From an uncultured Neisseria sp. (GTDB lineage: Bacteria; Pseudomonadota; Gammaproteobacteria; Burkholderiales; Neisseriaceae): DNA of 13,286 bases. How positions within the stretch are numbered: the first letter of the stretch is position 1; every line of letters starts with the position of its first letter. Where the stretch lies: NCBI GenBank assembly GCA_937919795.1, contig CALFOA010000386.1, forward strand, positions 1 through 13,286, in the 5' to 3' direction. Shown one piece after another: positions 6,093 through 13,286 of this stretch. The position numbers and the translations under genes are program-made. The notes under the pieces were generated by a model. That model was not told the origin of the DNA. It saw only the letters and a list, made by a program, of their open reading frames with translations, and did no database searches.

Positions 6093-6461
6093 ATGATTCA
6101 AATGCAGACCATCTTGGATGTGGCTGATAACTCTGGTGCGCGCCGTGTAATGTGCATCAAAGTTTTAGGCGGCTCCAAGCGTCGCTACGCTTCTGTTGGC
6201 GACATTATCAAAGTGGCGGTTAAAGATGCAGCGCCACGCGGCCGTGTAAAAAAGGGTGATGTATACAATGCAGTAGTTGTTCGCACTGCAAAAGGTGTGC
6301 GTCGTCCCGATGGTGCGCTGATTAAATTTGACAACAATGCAGCTGTATTGTTGAACAATAAATTGGAGCCCTTGGGTACCCGTATTTTTGGCCCGGTTAC
6401 TCGTGAATTGCGCAATGAGCGTTTCATGAAAATCGTTTCATTAGCACCTGAAGTGTTGTAA
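6093..6461 (+). CDS. rplN: 50S ribosomal protein L14
   Basis: This 122-aa protein lies at the subunit interface, forms bridges to 16S rRNA and contacts L19. [21 protein letters not shown] and the end [11 protein letters not shown] are family signatures. AAAGG sits 7 bases before the ATG. It is the first gene of the spc block and follows the structured 223-base gap. The length equals the usual 122-123 residues. Confidence 0.98.
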   Translation: MIQMQTILDVADNSGARRVMCIKVLGGSKRRYASVGDIIKVAVKDAAPRGRVKKGDVYNAVVVRTAKGVRRPDGALIKFDNNAAVLLNNKLEPLGTRIFGPVTRELRNERFMKIVSLAPEVL

Positions 6462-6473
6462 GAGAGGTTGGCG

Positions 6474-6797
6474 ATGAATAAGCTGATTAAAGGCGATCAA
6501 GTGATCGTAATTGCCGGTAAAGATAAAGGCAAACAGGGCCAGGTTGTTCGCGTATTGGGCGATAAAATCGTGGTAGAAGGTGTAAACGTTGCAAAACGTC
6601 ACCAAAAACCGAATCCGATGCGTGGCGTTGAGGGCGGTATCGTTTTGAAAAACATGCCTCTGGCCATTTCAAACGTTGCCATCTTCAATCCGGAAACTAA
6701 AAAAGCCGATCGTGTAGGCATCAAGTTGGTAGAGGGCGAAGGCAAAGTAAAACGCGTTCGTGTCTTTAAATCCAGCGGTGCGGTTATCGGTGCGTAA
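6474..6797 (+). CDS. rplX: 50S ribosomal protein L24
   Basis: This 107-aa protein initiates 50S assembly. Its KOW motif is visible near the N-terminus ([21 protein letters not shown], within about residues 6-26). The ATG at 6474 is preferred because AGAGAGG lies 6 bases upstream and MNKLIKGD is the usual start. An in-frame TTG two codons earlier would lie immediately after that ribosome site. The gap to rplN is 12 bases. Confidence 0.97.
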   Translation: MNKLIKGDQVIVIAGKDKGKQGQVVRVLGDKIVVEGVNVAKRHQKPNPMRGVEGGIVLKNMPLAISNVAIFNPETKKADRVGIKLVEGEGKVKRVRVFKSSGAVIGA

Positions 6798-6811
6798 GGA
6801 GTTGAAATAAC

Positions 6812-7351
6812 ATGGCACGTTTAAGAGAGTTTTACAACAGCACTGTGGTTCCCGAGCTGATGAAGCAGTTTAACTACAAATCAGTTATGGAAGTGCCCCG
6901 TATCGAAAAAATCACTTTGAATATGGGCGTGGGCGAAGCGGTTGCTGATAAAAAAGTAATGGAACATGCTGTTGCCGATTTGGAAAAAATTGCGGGTCAA
7001 AAACCTGTGGTAACTGTTGCGCGCAAATCCATTGCCGGTTTTAAAATCCGTGATAACTATCCGGTGGGCTGCAAGGTAACTTTGCGTCGCGATCAAATGT
7101 TTGAATTCCTGGATCGTCTGGTAACCGTGGCTTTGCCGCGTGTACGCGACTTTCGTGGTGTAAGCGGCAAGTCTTTCGATGGTCGTGGTAACTACAATAT
7201 GGGTGTGCGCGAGCAAATCATTTTCCCGGAAATCGAATACGATAAAATCGATGCGCTGCGTGGTTTGAACATTACTGTGACCACTACTGCAAAAACCGAC
7301 GAAGAAGCCAAAGCTTTGCTGTCGCTGTTTAAGTTTCCGTTTAAAGGATAA
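6812..7351 (+). CDS. rplE: 50S ribosomal protein L5
   Basis: This 179-aa protein binds 5S rRNA with L18 and contacts P-site tRNA and S13. [16 protein letters not shown] and the C-terminal [21 protein letters not shown] are family signatures. A strong site AAGGAG precedes the ATG. In E. coli S8 represses the spc operon by binding mRNA near this start. I did not establish an equivalent site here. Confidence 0.98.
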   Translation: MARLREFYNSTVVPELMKQFNYKSVMEVPRIEKITLNMGVGEAVADKKVMEHAVADLEKIAGQKPVVTVARKSIAGFKIRDNYPVGCKVTLRRDQMFEFLDRLVTVALPRVRDFRGVSGKSFDGRGNYNMGVREQIIFPEIEYDKIDALRGLNITVTTTAKTDEEAKALLSLFKFPFKG

Positions 7352-7353
7352 TC

Positions 7354-7659
7354 ATGGCTAAGAAAGCACTTATTAATCGCGAATTGAAGCGTGCTGCATT
7401 GGCAAAAAAATATGCCGCCAAACGTGAGGCAATTTTTGCAGTAATCAATGACACCAGCGTTTCTGACGAAGATCGTTTCGAGGCTCGCCTGAAATTCCAG
7501 GCCATTCCCCGCAATGCATCTCCGGTTCGCCAGCGCCGCCGTTGCGCTTTAACCGGTCGTCCCCGTGGCACTTTCCGCAAATTCGGTTTGGGTCGTACCA
7601 AAATCCGTGAAATCGCCATGCGTGGTGAAATCCCGGGTGTGATTAAAGCCAGCTGGTAA
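7354..7659 (+). CDS. rpsN: 30S ribosomal protein S14 (zinc-free form)
   Basis: This 101-aa protein of the 30S head lies close to S3, S10 and S19. The long form lacks the paired CxxC zinc motifs of short S14, having a single cysteine in [12 protein letters not shown] (about residue 64). [13 protein letters not shown] and the end GVIKASW are typical. The start is 2 bases after the rplE stop, with AAAGGA overlapping the end of that gene. Confidence 0.97.
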   Translation: MAKKALINRELKRAALAKKYAAKREAIFAVINDTSVSDEDRFEARLKFQAIPRNASPVRQRRRCALTGRPRGTFRKFGLGRTKIREIAMRGEIPGVIKASW

Positions 7660-7673
7660 TAGGAGTAGAATAT

Positions 7674-8066
7674 ATGAGTATGCATGATCCTATTTCCGAT
7701 ATGTTGACCCGTATCCGCAATGCGCAACGCGCAAGCAAGGTTGCGGTAGCGATGCCTTCTTCAAAACTGAAATGTGCAATTGCCAATGTTTTGAAAGAAG
7801 AAGGCTATATCGAAGACTTCGCGGTTTCTGCTGATGCAAAACCGGTATTGGAAATTCAATTGAAATACTACGCAGGTCGCCCTGTGATTGAGCAAATTAA
7901 GCGCGTATCCCGTCCGGGCTTGCGTGTTTACAAAGGCTCTAATGATATTCCCGCTGTAATGAACGGTTTGGGTGTGGCTATTGTTAGTACTTCAAAAGGC
8001 GTAATGACTGACCGCAAAGCCCGCGCAGCCGGCATCGGTGGTGAGTTGTTGTGCGTGGTTGCCTGA
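7674..8066 (+). CDS. rpsH: 30S ribosomal protein S8
   Basis: This 130-aa protein binds helix 21 of 16S rRNA and organises the platform. In E. coli it also represses the spc operon. [18 protein letters not shown] and the C-terminal [20 protein letters not shown] are family signatures. The ATG at 7674 has AGGAG 8 bases upstream. A second ATG two codons later is possible, but its spacing is worse. Confidence 0.98.
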   Translation: MSMHDPISDMLTRIRNAQRASKVAVAMPSSKLKCAIANVLKEEGYIEDFAVSADAKPVLEIQLKYYAGRPVIEQIKRVSRPGLRVYKGSNDIPAVMNGLGVAIVSTSKGVMTDRKARAAGIGGELLCVVA

Positions 8067-8080
8067 TAGGGAGAGTTTAG

Positions 8081-8614
8081 ATGTCTCGCGTAGCGAAAAA
8101 TCCAGTAACTGTTCCTGCTGGCGTAGAAGTAAAATTCGGAACGGATAAATTGACAGTTAAGGGTAAAAATGGCGAGTTGTCATTTCCGCTGACTGACGAT
8201 GTAGCTGTTGAGCTGAATGACGGTCAAATCACTTTTGCTGCCACTAATGACAGCAAGCATTCAGGTGCAATGTCCGGCACTGTCCGTGCACTGGTTGCCA
8301 ATATGGTTAAAGGTGTGTCTGAGGGTTTTGAAAGAAAACTTCAGTTGATCGGCGTGGGCTATCGCGCCCAAGCTCAGGGCAAAACATTGAATTTGTCTTT
8401 AGGTTTTTCTCATCCCATCGTTTACGAAATGCCGGAAGGTATTACAGTGCAAACGCCGTCTCAAACCGAGATCGTGTTGACCGGTGCCGACAAGCAGGTT
8501 GTTGGTCAGGTTGCTGCCGAAATCCGCAATTTCCGTCCGCCGGAGCCTTATAAAGGTAAAGGTGTTCGCTATGTTGGCGAAGTTGTGGTGATGAAAGAAG
8601 CTAAGAAGAAATAA
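8081..8614 (+). CDS. rplF: 50S ribosomal protein L6
   Basis: This 177-aa protein is a tandem of two similar domains near the factor-binding site and the sarcin-ricin loop. [17 protein letters not shown] and the C-terminal [12 protein letters not shown] are family signatures. AGGGAGAG lies upstream of the ATG, 14 bases after the rpsH stop. The length equals the usual 177 residues. A near-DUS (GCCGTCTCAA, one mismatch) inside it is taken as chance. Confidence 0.98.
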   Translation: MSRVAKNPVTVPAGVEVKFGTDKLTVKGKNGELSFPLTDDVAVELNDGQITFAATNDSKHSGAMSGTVRALVANMVKGVSEGFERKLQLIGVGYRAQAQGKTLNLSLGFSHPIVYEMPEGITVQTPSQTEIVLTGADKQVVGQVAAEIRNFRPPEPYKGKGVRYVGEVVVMKEAKKK

Positions 8615-8627
8615 TTGAGGCTCACTA

Positions 8628-8981
8628 ATGAATAAACATGCAACAAGACTGCGCCGCGCACGCAAAACCCGTGCCCGTATTGCAGATTTGAAAATGGTGA
8701 GATTGTGTGTTTTCCGCACAAACAGCCATATTTATGCCCAAGTGATCAGTGCTGAGGGTGGTGAAGTATTGGCGCAAGCCTCTACTTTGGAAGCCGAAGT
8801 GCGTGATGGCTTGAAATCAGGCGGCAACATCGAAGCAGCTGCTTTGGTAGGCAAGCGTATTGCTGAAAAAGCCAAGGCTGCCGGCGTGGAAAAAGTCGCA
8901 TTTGATCGCTCAGGCTTTCAATATCACGGTCGTGTAAAAGCTTTGGCTGAAGCCGCACGTGAAAACGGTTTGAGCTTCTAA
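8628..8981 (+). CDS. rplR: 50S ribosomal protein L18
   Basis: This 117-aa protein binds 5S rRNA together with L5 and brings it to the central protuberance. The basic N-terminus ([12 protein letters not shown]) and the C-terminal [20 protein letters not shown] are diagnostic. TGAGG lies upstream of the ATG. The gap to rplF is 13 bases. Confidence 0.98.
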   Translation: MNKHATRLRRARKTRARIADLKMVRLCVFRTNSHIYAQVISAEGGEVLAQASTLEAEVRDGLKSGGNIEAAALVGKRIAEKAKAAGVEKVAFDRSGFQYHGRVKALAEAARENGLSF

Positions 8982-9002
8982 TAAAGATTTTGGAGACCTG
9001 AG

Positions 9003-9521
9003 ATGGCAAAACATGAAATTGAAGAACGCGGTGACGGCCTGGTAGAGAAAATGGTTGCCGTAAACCGTGTAACCAAGGTGGTTAAGGGGGGCCGTATTAT
9101 GGCATTCTCGGCCTTGACCGTGGTAGGTGATGGCGATGGCCGCATCGGCATGGGCAAGGGCAAATCAAAAGAAGTGCCGGTTGCTGTGCAAAAAGCAATG
9201 GATCAAGCCCGTCGTAATATGATTAAAGTACCGTTGAAAAACGGCACCATCCATCATGAAGTGATTGGTCGCCATGGTGCAACCCGTGTGTTTATGCAGC
9301 CTGCCAAAGAAGGTAGCGGCGTAAAGGCCGGCGGCCCGATGCGTTTGGTTTTTGATGCAATGGGCGTACACAATATTTCTGCCAAAGTGCACGGTTCAAC
9401 CAACCCTTACAATATTGTTCGCGCAACATTGGACGGTTTGGCCAAGCTCTACACACCGGCGGATATTGCTGCCAAGCGCGGCTTAACCGTAGAACAAATT
9501 TTGGGATCTGATCATGAGTGA
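9003..9521 (+). CDS. rpsE: 30S ribosomal protein S5
   Basis: This 172-aa protein shapes the mRNA entry channel and decoding accuracy. The double-stranded-RNA-binding-like domain contains [11 protein letters not shown], and the second domain contains [18 protein letters not shown]24, V27 and K28, the positions reported as altered in spectinomycin-resistant gonococci, have the ordinary residues, so no resistance is predicted from this gene. GGAGA lies upstream of the ATG. Its last 8 bases overlap the start of rpmD. Confidence 0.98.
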   Translation: MAKHEIEERGDGLVEKMVAVNRVTKVVKGGRIMAFSALTVVGDGDGRIGMGKGKSKEVPVAVQKAMDQARRNMIKVPLKNGTIHHEVIGRHGATRVFMQPAKEGSGVKAGGPMRLVFDAMGVHNISAKVHGSTNPYNIVRATLDGLAKLYTPADIAAKRGLTVEQILGSDHE

Positions 9522-9699
9522 ACAAAAAAAGATTAAAGTGACTTTGGTAAAAAGCCTGATTGGCACCATTGAGTCACATCGTGCTTGTGCTCGCGGTTTG
9601 GGTTTGCGTCGTCGTGAACACACCGTTGAAGTATTAGATACCCCCGAAAATCGTGGCATGATTAATAAAATCAGCTACCTTTTGAAAGTGGAGTCGTAA
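9514..9699 (+). CDS. rpmD: 50S ribosomal protein L30
   Basis: This 61-aa protein is a small late-assembly large-subunit protein. [20 protein letters not shown] and the motif [20 protein letters not shown] are typical. The start lies inside the end of rpsE (8-base overlap). The ATG is followed by a run of seven A (9524-9530) encoding QKK. The length is about the usual 60 residues. Confidence 0.97.
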   Translation: MSEQKKIKVTLVKSLIGTIESHRACARGLGLRRREHTVEVLDTPENRGMINKISYLLKVES

Positions 9700-9700
9700 T

Positions 9701-10135
9701 ATGTTTTTGAATACTATTCAACCTGCTGAAGGTGCAACTCACGCTAAACGCCGCGTGGGTCGCGGCATCGGTAGCGGTTTGGGCAAAACGGGCGGTCGTG
9801 GCCATAAAGGCCAAAAAAGCCGTTCCGGTGGTTTCCACAAAGTCGGTTTTGAAGGCGGCCAAATGCCGTTGCAACGCCGCTTGCCCAAACGTGGTTTCAA
9901 ATCATTGACTGCGGCCACTAATGCTGAAGTACGCTTGAGCGAACTGGCTTTGGTTGCTGTGGATGAAATCGATGTTTTGACTTTGAAACAAGCTGGTTTG
10001 GTTGCTGCGAATGCGCTGAATGTTAAGGTGATTGCTTCCGGTGAGGTTGGCCGTGCGGTTACCCTGAAGGGTATCAAAGCAACCAAAGGCGCCAAAGCTG
10101 CTATTGAAGCTGCTGGCGGTAAAGTAGAAGAATAA
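9701..10135 (+). CDS. rplO: 50S ribosomal protein L15
   Basis: This 144-aa protein is a late-assembly large-subunit protein with a long glycine- and arginine-rich N-terminal extension that threads through 23S rRNA. The region [20 protein letters not shown] and the following [15 protein letters not shown] are diagnostic. The start is one base after the rpmD stop, and its GGAG ribosome site is inside rpmD. Confidence 0.98.
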   Translation: MFLNTIQPAEGATHAKRRVGRGIGSGLGKTGGRGHKGQKSRSGGFHKVGFEGGQMPLQRRLPKRGFKSLTAATNAEVRLSELALVAVDEIDVLTLKQAGLVAANALNVKVIASGEVGRAVTLKGIKATKGAKAAIEAAGGKVEE

Positions 10136-10151
10136 GGTCTGGACGACAAAC

Positions 10152-11465
10152 GTGGCAAATCGACAATCTTCATCAGGACTTTCTAAGTTTGGTGATTTAA
10201 AAAACCGGTTATTGTTTTTATTGGGTGCATTGGTGGTATTTCGGATAGGTGCCCATATTCCGGTACCGGGTGTGGATGCTGCCGCGTTGGCTAAACTTTA
10301 TGAAAGCGCAAGTGGTGGCATGCTGGGCATGTTAAACATGTTTTCCGGCGGGTCACTCGAGCGCTTTAGTATTTTTGCCATCGGCATCATGCCCTATATT
10401 TCGGCGTCCATTATCGTTCAGCTGGCTTCTGAAATCATGCCCTCGTTGAAGGCATTGAAAAAAGAGGGCGAGGCTGGGCGACGTGTGATTACCAAATATA
10501 CGCGTTACGGTACGGTTTTGTTGGCACTGCTGCAAAGCTTTGGCGTAGCTACTTTTGTTTACCAACAAAATATCGTGGTAGCGTCTCAGCTTGAATTTTA
10601 TGTATCCACTGTGGTGTGTTTGGTTACTGGCACAATGTTTTTGATGTGGCTGGGTGAGCAAATGACTGAGCGGGGGATTGGGAACGGTATTTCGCTGATC
10701 ATTACTGCTGGTATCGCGGCCGGTATTCCTGCCGGTATTTCGCGTTTGTTGACATTAACCAGCCAAGGCTCGATGAGCATGTTGATGGCTGTGGCTATTG
10801 TTATCGGTGCGTTGCTGCTGATTTATGTGGTGGTGTATTTTGAGAGTGCCCAGCGCAAGATTCCTGTGCATTATGCCAAACGCCAAGTGGGAAACCGGTT
10901 GGTTCAAGGCCAGTCTACCCATATGCCGTTCAAGCTGAATATGGCCGGTGTGATTCCGCCTATTTTTGCTTCCAGCATTATTTTGTTTCCGTCCACTTTA
11001 TTGAGTTGGTTTGGTTCGACAAATACCGATAATTGGTTTTATAAGGCGGCAGCTTTGTTGCAGCATGGCCAGCCGGTGTATATTTTGCTGTTTGCCGCAA
11101 CCATTATTTTCTTCTGCTATTTTTACACAGCATTGGTTTTCAGTCCGCGTGAAATGGCTGAGAATTTGAAGAAAAGCGGTGCATTTGTGCCGGGTATCCG
11201 ACCGGGTGAGCAGACATCAAGATATTTGGAAAAAGTGGTATTGCGCCTGACCTTTTTTGGTGCACTTTATATCACCATAATTTGTTTGATCCCTGAGTTT
11301 TTGACAACAGCTTTGAATGTTCCGTTTTACTTGGGTGGTACCTCATTGCTGATTTTGGTAGTAGTAACCATGGATTTCAGTACGCAGATTGCTTCTTATA
11401 GAATGACACAGCAGTATGAGCATTTGATGAAGCGTTCTGATATGAAATCACTATCCCGTAAGTAA
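10152..11465 (+). CDS. secY: Preprotein translocase channel subunit SecY
   Basis: This 437-aa inner-membrane protein forms the SecYEG channel for Sec-dependent export and membrane insertion. Ten membrane segments are expected, and the first is clear at about residues 18-36. Recognisable motifs include GAHIPVPGVD after TM1, GIMPYISASIIVQL, ERGIGNGISLII, and the cytosolic loop YFESAQRKIPVHYAKRQ. The GTG at 10152 is chosen because it gives the family start MANRQSS. The ribosome site is poor (AAGG 14 bases upstream at the end of rplO). The gene lies after rplO as in E. coli and should export the ligase of this window, among others. Confidence 0.97.
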   Translation: MANRQSSSGLSKFGDLKNRLLFLLGALVVFRIGAHIPVPGVDAAALAKLYESASGGMLGMLNMFSGGSLERFSIFAIGIMPYISASIIVQLASEIMPSLKALKKEGEAGRRVITKYTRYGTVLLALLQSFGVATFVYQQNIVVASQLEFYVSTVVCLVTGTMFLMWLGEQMTERGIGNGISLIITAGIAAGIPAGISRLLTLTSQGSMSMLMAVAIVIGALLLIYVVVYFESAQRKIPVHYAKRQVGNRLVQGQSTHMPFKLNMAGVIPPIFASSIILFPSTLLSWFGSTNTDNWFYKAAALLQHGQPVYILLFAATIIFFCYFYTALVFSPREMAENLKKSGAFVPGIRPGEQTSRYLEKVVLRLTFFGALYITIICLIPEFLTTALNVPFYLGGTSLLILVVVTMDFSTQIASYRMTQQYEHLMKRSDMKSLSRK

Positions 11466-11471
11466 TATACT

Positions 11472-11690
11472 ATGGCTAAAGAAGATACCATACAAATGCA
11501 GGGCGAGATTTTAGAAACCTTGCCCAATGCGACATTTAAGGTAAAGCTTGAAAATGATCATGTGGTTTTGGGTCATATCTCCGGCAAAATGCGAATGCAC
11601 TATATCCGTATTTCGCCGGGCGATAAGGTGACAGTAGAGCTGACGCCTTACGATTTGACCCGTGCGCGTATCGTATTCCGGGCGCGCTAA
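11472..11690 (+). CDS. infA: Translation initiation factor IF-1
   Basis: This 72-aa single OB-fold protein occupies the 30S A site during initiation and helps IF2 and IF3. [20 protein letters not shown] and the central [14 protein letters not shown] are family signatures, and the length equals that of E. coli IF1. In E. coli infA is elsewhere; its place between secY and rpmJ is common in Betaproteobacteria. No clear Shine-Dalgarno sequence precedes the ATG, which is 6 bases after the secY stop, so coupling to secY translation is possible. Confidence 0.98.
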   Translation: MAKEDTIQMQGEILETLPNATFKVKLENDHVVLGHISGKMRMHYIRISPGDKVTVELTPYDLTRARIVFRAR

Positions 11691-11710
11691 TTTTAAAGAA
11701 AGGAAGAAGA

Positions 11711-11824
11711 ATGCGTGTACAACCTTCTGTAAAGAAAATTTGCCGTAACTGCAAGATTATCCGTCGTAATCGCGTGGTACGTGTGATTTGTACTGACCCC
11801 CGTCACAAGCAACGTCAAGGTTGA
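11711..11824 (+). CDS. rpmJ: 50S ribosomal protein L36 (zinc form)
   Basis: This 37-aa protein is the smallest ribosomal protein here. It sits in the large subunit near the base of the L7/L12 stalk. It begins [15 protein letters not shown] and ends KQRQG. C11, C14, C27 and H32 form the complete zinc ribbon, so this is the zinc-binding form. AAAGGAAG lies upstream of the ATG, 20 bases after infA. It is the last gene before the alpha promoter. Confidence 0.96.
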   Translation: MRVQPSVKKICRNCKIIRRNRVVRVICTDPRHKQRQG

Positions 11825-11854
11825 TTTACATCAGCTCGGGTTTTGTGTTATAGT
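11825..11854 (+). promoter_or_regulatory. Alpha operon (rpsM) promoter
   Basis: TTTACA (11825-11830) and TATAGT (11849-11854) are 18 bases apart, with TG at 11846-11847 making an extended -10. The spacer has GGGTTTT at the same offset as the rplC promoter. The start should fall near 11860, giving a leader of only about 24 bases. It begins directly after the rpmJ stop codon. Confidence 0.75.
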
Positions 11855-11883
11855 GACAGACTTTTTGCCCTAAAGGAAAAAAT

Positions 11884-12246
11884 ATGGCTCGTATTGCAGG
11901 GGTGAATATCCCTAATAACGCCCATATCGTAATCGGTTTGCAAGCCATTTACGGTATTGGCGCTACTCGTGCTAAATTGATTTGCGAAGCTGCCGGCATT
12001 GTGCCGAGCACCAAGGTAAAAGATTTGGATGAGTCCCAATTGGAATCTTTGCGTGAACAAGTTGCCAAATATGAAGTAGAAGGCGATCTGCGTCGTGAAG
12101 TGACCATGAGTATCAAACGTTTGATGGATATGGGCTGCTATCGCGGCTTCCGCCATCGTCGCGGCCTGCCTTGCCGCGGTCAGCGCACTCGTACCAATGC
12201 GCGCACCCGTAAAGGCCCGCGTAAAGCGATTGCCGGTAAAAAATAA
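11884..12246 (+). CDS. rpsM: 30S ribosomal protein S13
   Basis: This 120-aa protein of the 30S head forms bridges to L5 and touches tRNA through its basic tail. [14 protein letters not shown], the helix-two-turn-helix part ([22 protein letters not shown], about residues 20-37) and the tail [18 protein letters not shown] are diagnostic. AAAGGA lies 6 bases upstream. It heads the alpha block behind its own promoter. In E. coli S4 represses this operon through an mRNA pseudoknot near this start. The short leader here leaves little room for one. Confidence 0.98.
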   Translation: MARIAGVNIPNNAHIVIGLQAIYGIGATRAKLICEAAGIVPSTKVKDLDESQLESLREQVAKYEVEGDLRREVTMSIKRLMDMGCYRGFRHRRGLPCRGQRTRTNARTRKGPRKAIAGKK

Positions 12247-12264
12247 TTTTTAAGGATTTGATTA

Positions 12265-12660
12265 ATGGCTAAAGCAAACACAGCCTCGCGTGTACGCAAA
12301 AAAGTACGTAAAACCGTGAGTGAAGGTATTGTGCATGTACATGCATCTTTTAATAATACCATCATTACTATTACCGACCGTCAAGGCAATGCATTATCTT
12401 GGGCTACCTCTGGTGGTGCGGGTTTTAAAGGTTCACGTAAAAGTACACCGTTTGCAGCTCAGGTAGCTGCAGAAGCCGCTGGTAAAGTTGCCCAAGAGTA
12501 TGGCGTGAAAAATCTGGAAGTTCGCATTAAAGGCCCGGGTCCCGGTCGTGAATCTTCTGTTCGTGCGCTCAACGCTCTTGGTTTCAAGATTACCAGCATT
12601 ACCGACGTTACCCCGTTGCCCCATAACGGTTGCCGTCCGCCTAAAAAACGTCGTATTTAA
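12265..12660 (+). CDS. rpsK: 30S ribosomal protein S11
   Basis: This 131-aa protein of the platform lies near the mRNA exit and the E site. [38 protein letters not shown] and the end [11 protein letters not shown] are family signatures. AAGGA precedes the ATG, and the gap to rpsM is 18 bases. Length and composition are ordinary. Confidence 0.98.
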
Positions 12661-12678
12661 TATTGGAGTGATTGAGAA

Positions 12679-13286
12679 ATGGCACGTTATATCGGCCCGA
12701 AATGTAAATTAGCTCGCCGTGAAGGCACCGATTTGTTTCTGAAAAGCGCACGCCGCTCTTTAGAATCCAAATGTAAACTCGACTCTGCTCCGGGTCAGCA
12801 TGGCGCCCGTAAGCCGCGTTTGTCGGATTATGGTTTGCAATTGCGTGAAAAACAAAAAATCCGCCGCATTTACGGCGTTTTGGAACGTCAATTCCGCCGT
12901 TATTTTGCAGAGGCTTCACGCCGTAAAGGTTCTACCGGCGAATTGCTGTTGCAATTGCTGGAGTCGCGTTTGGATAACGTGGTTTACCGTATGGGCTTTG
13001 GCTCTACACGTGCTGAAGCGCGCCAGTTGGTTTCGCACAAAGCGATTCTGGTGAATGGCCAGCCTGTGAATATTCCTTCTTACTCTGTCAAGGCTGGTGA
13101 CGTGATTGTTGTGCGCGAGAAATCCGCTAAACAAACCCGCGTGCTTGAGGCTTTGCAGTTGGCTGCACAAGTTGGCTTCCCTGCTTGGGTTGAAGTGAAT
13201 GCTGACAAAGCGCAAGGTACATTCAAGAAAGCACCTGATCGTGATGAGTTTGCTGCTGATGTGAACGAATCACTGATTGTGGAATT
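12679..13286 (+). CDS. rpsD: 30S ribosomal protein S4 (3' end outside the window)
   Basis: The 202 visible complete codons start [20 protein letters not shown]. The protein nucleates 30S assembly on the 16S 5' domain and guards mRNA entry. In E. coli it also represses the alpha operon. The motif [20 protein letters not shown] opens the S4 RNA-binding domain (about residues 98-160). The reading frame is open to the window edge, ending at ESLIVE. Family members end about four residues later (206 aa), so little is missing. TGGAG precedes the ATG. Confidence 0.97.
   Translation, partial: MARYIGPKCKLARREGTDLFLKSARRSLESKCKLDSAPGQHGARKPRLSDYGLQLREKQKIRRIYGVLERQFRRYFAEASRRKGSTGELLLQLLESRLDNVVYRMGFGSTRAEARQLVSHKAILVNGQPVNIPSYSVKAGDVIVVREKSAKQTRVLEALQLAAQVGFPAWVEVNADKAQGTFKKAPDRDEFAADVNESLIVE

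Noticed and set aside
8454..8464. DUS-like sequence in rplF
   Set aside because: GCCGTCTCAA has a mismatch inside the critical core, so it is probably not functional for uptake.
1..13286. CRISPR array, tRNA, rRNA, insertion sequence or prophage features
   Set aside because: Nothing of this kind was seen. Coding density is very high and the gene order is the conserved ribosomal cluster.

Overview
The window is a near-complete ribosomal-protein supercluster (S10, spc and the start of alpha) from a member of the genus Neisseria or a close relative. Three things support this. The 12-mer AGGCCGTCTGAA, the 'AG' dialect of the neisserial DNA uptake sequence (DUS), occurs four times exactly, with further copies sharing its 10-base core. 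The protein sequences match what I recall of neisserial ribosomal proteins. The secY-infA-rpmJ-rpsM order is typical of Betaproteobacteria. The species is not determined from the sequence.

Left edge (1-1270). A DUS inverted repeat followed by a T-rich run forms a terminator for a rightward gene outside the window. A leftward gene follows for a small ATP-dependent DNA ligase with a signal peptide (Lig E type). The 318-base gap between ligase and rplC holds another DUS, a small dyad, a clear rplC promoter and a structured rplC leader. rpsJ (S10) does not directly precede rplC, as it does in the classical S10 operon.

S10 block (1271-5869, rightward): rplC, rplD, rplW, rplB, rpsS, rplV, rpsC, rplP, rpmC, rpsQ. 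Spacing is tight, with several overlapping stop/start pairs. A 223-base gap (5870-6092) separates rpsQ from rplN. It is rich in inverted repeats and carries two DUS-like sequences that can pair, plus a weak candidate promoter.

spc block (6093-11824): rplN, rplX, rplE, rpsN, rpsH, rplF, rplR, rpsE, rpmD, rplO, secY, infA, rpmJ. It supplies ribosomal proteins, the SecY translocon channel and initiation factor IF1. rpmJ (37 codons) is intact.

Alpha block (11825 to end): a strong-looking promoter lies between rpmJ and rpsM. It is followed by rpsM, rpsK and rpsD, the last cut by the window edge about four codons before its expected end.

The genes are conserved housekeeping genes and I found no new protein system. 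The points most worth a second look are in the non-coding parts: the rplC leader that can hide its own ribosome binding site, the folded rpsQ-rplN leader, a 7-base spacer motif shared by the rplC and rpsM promoters, and a DUS-bounded ligase gene at the head of the S10 cluster.
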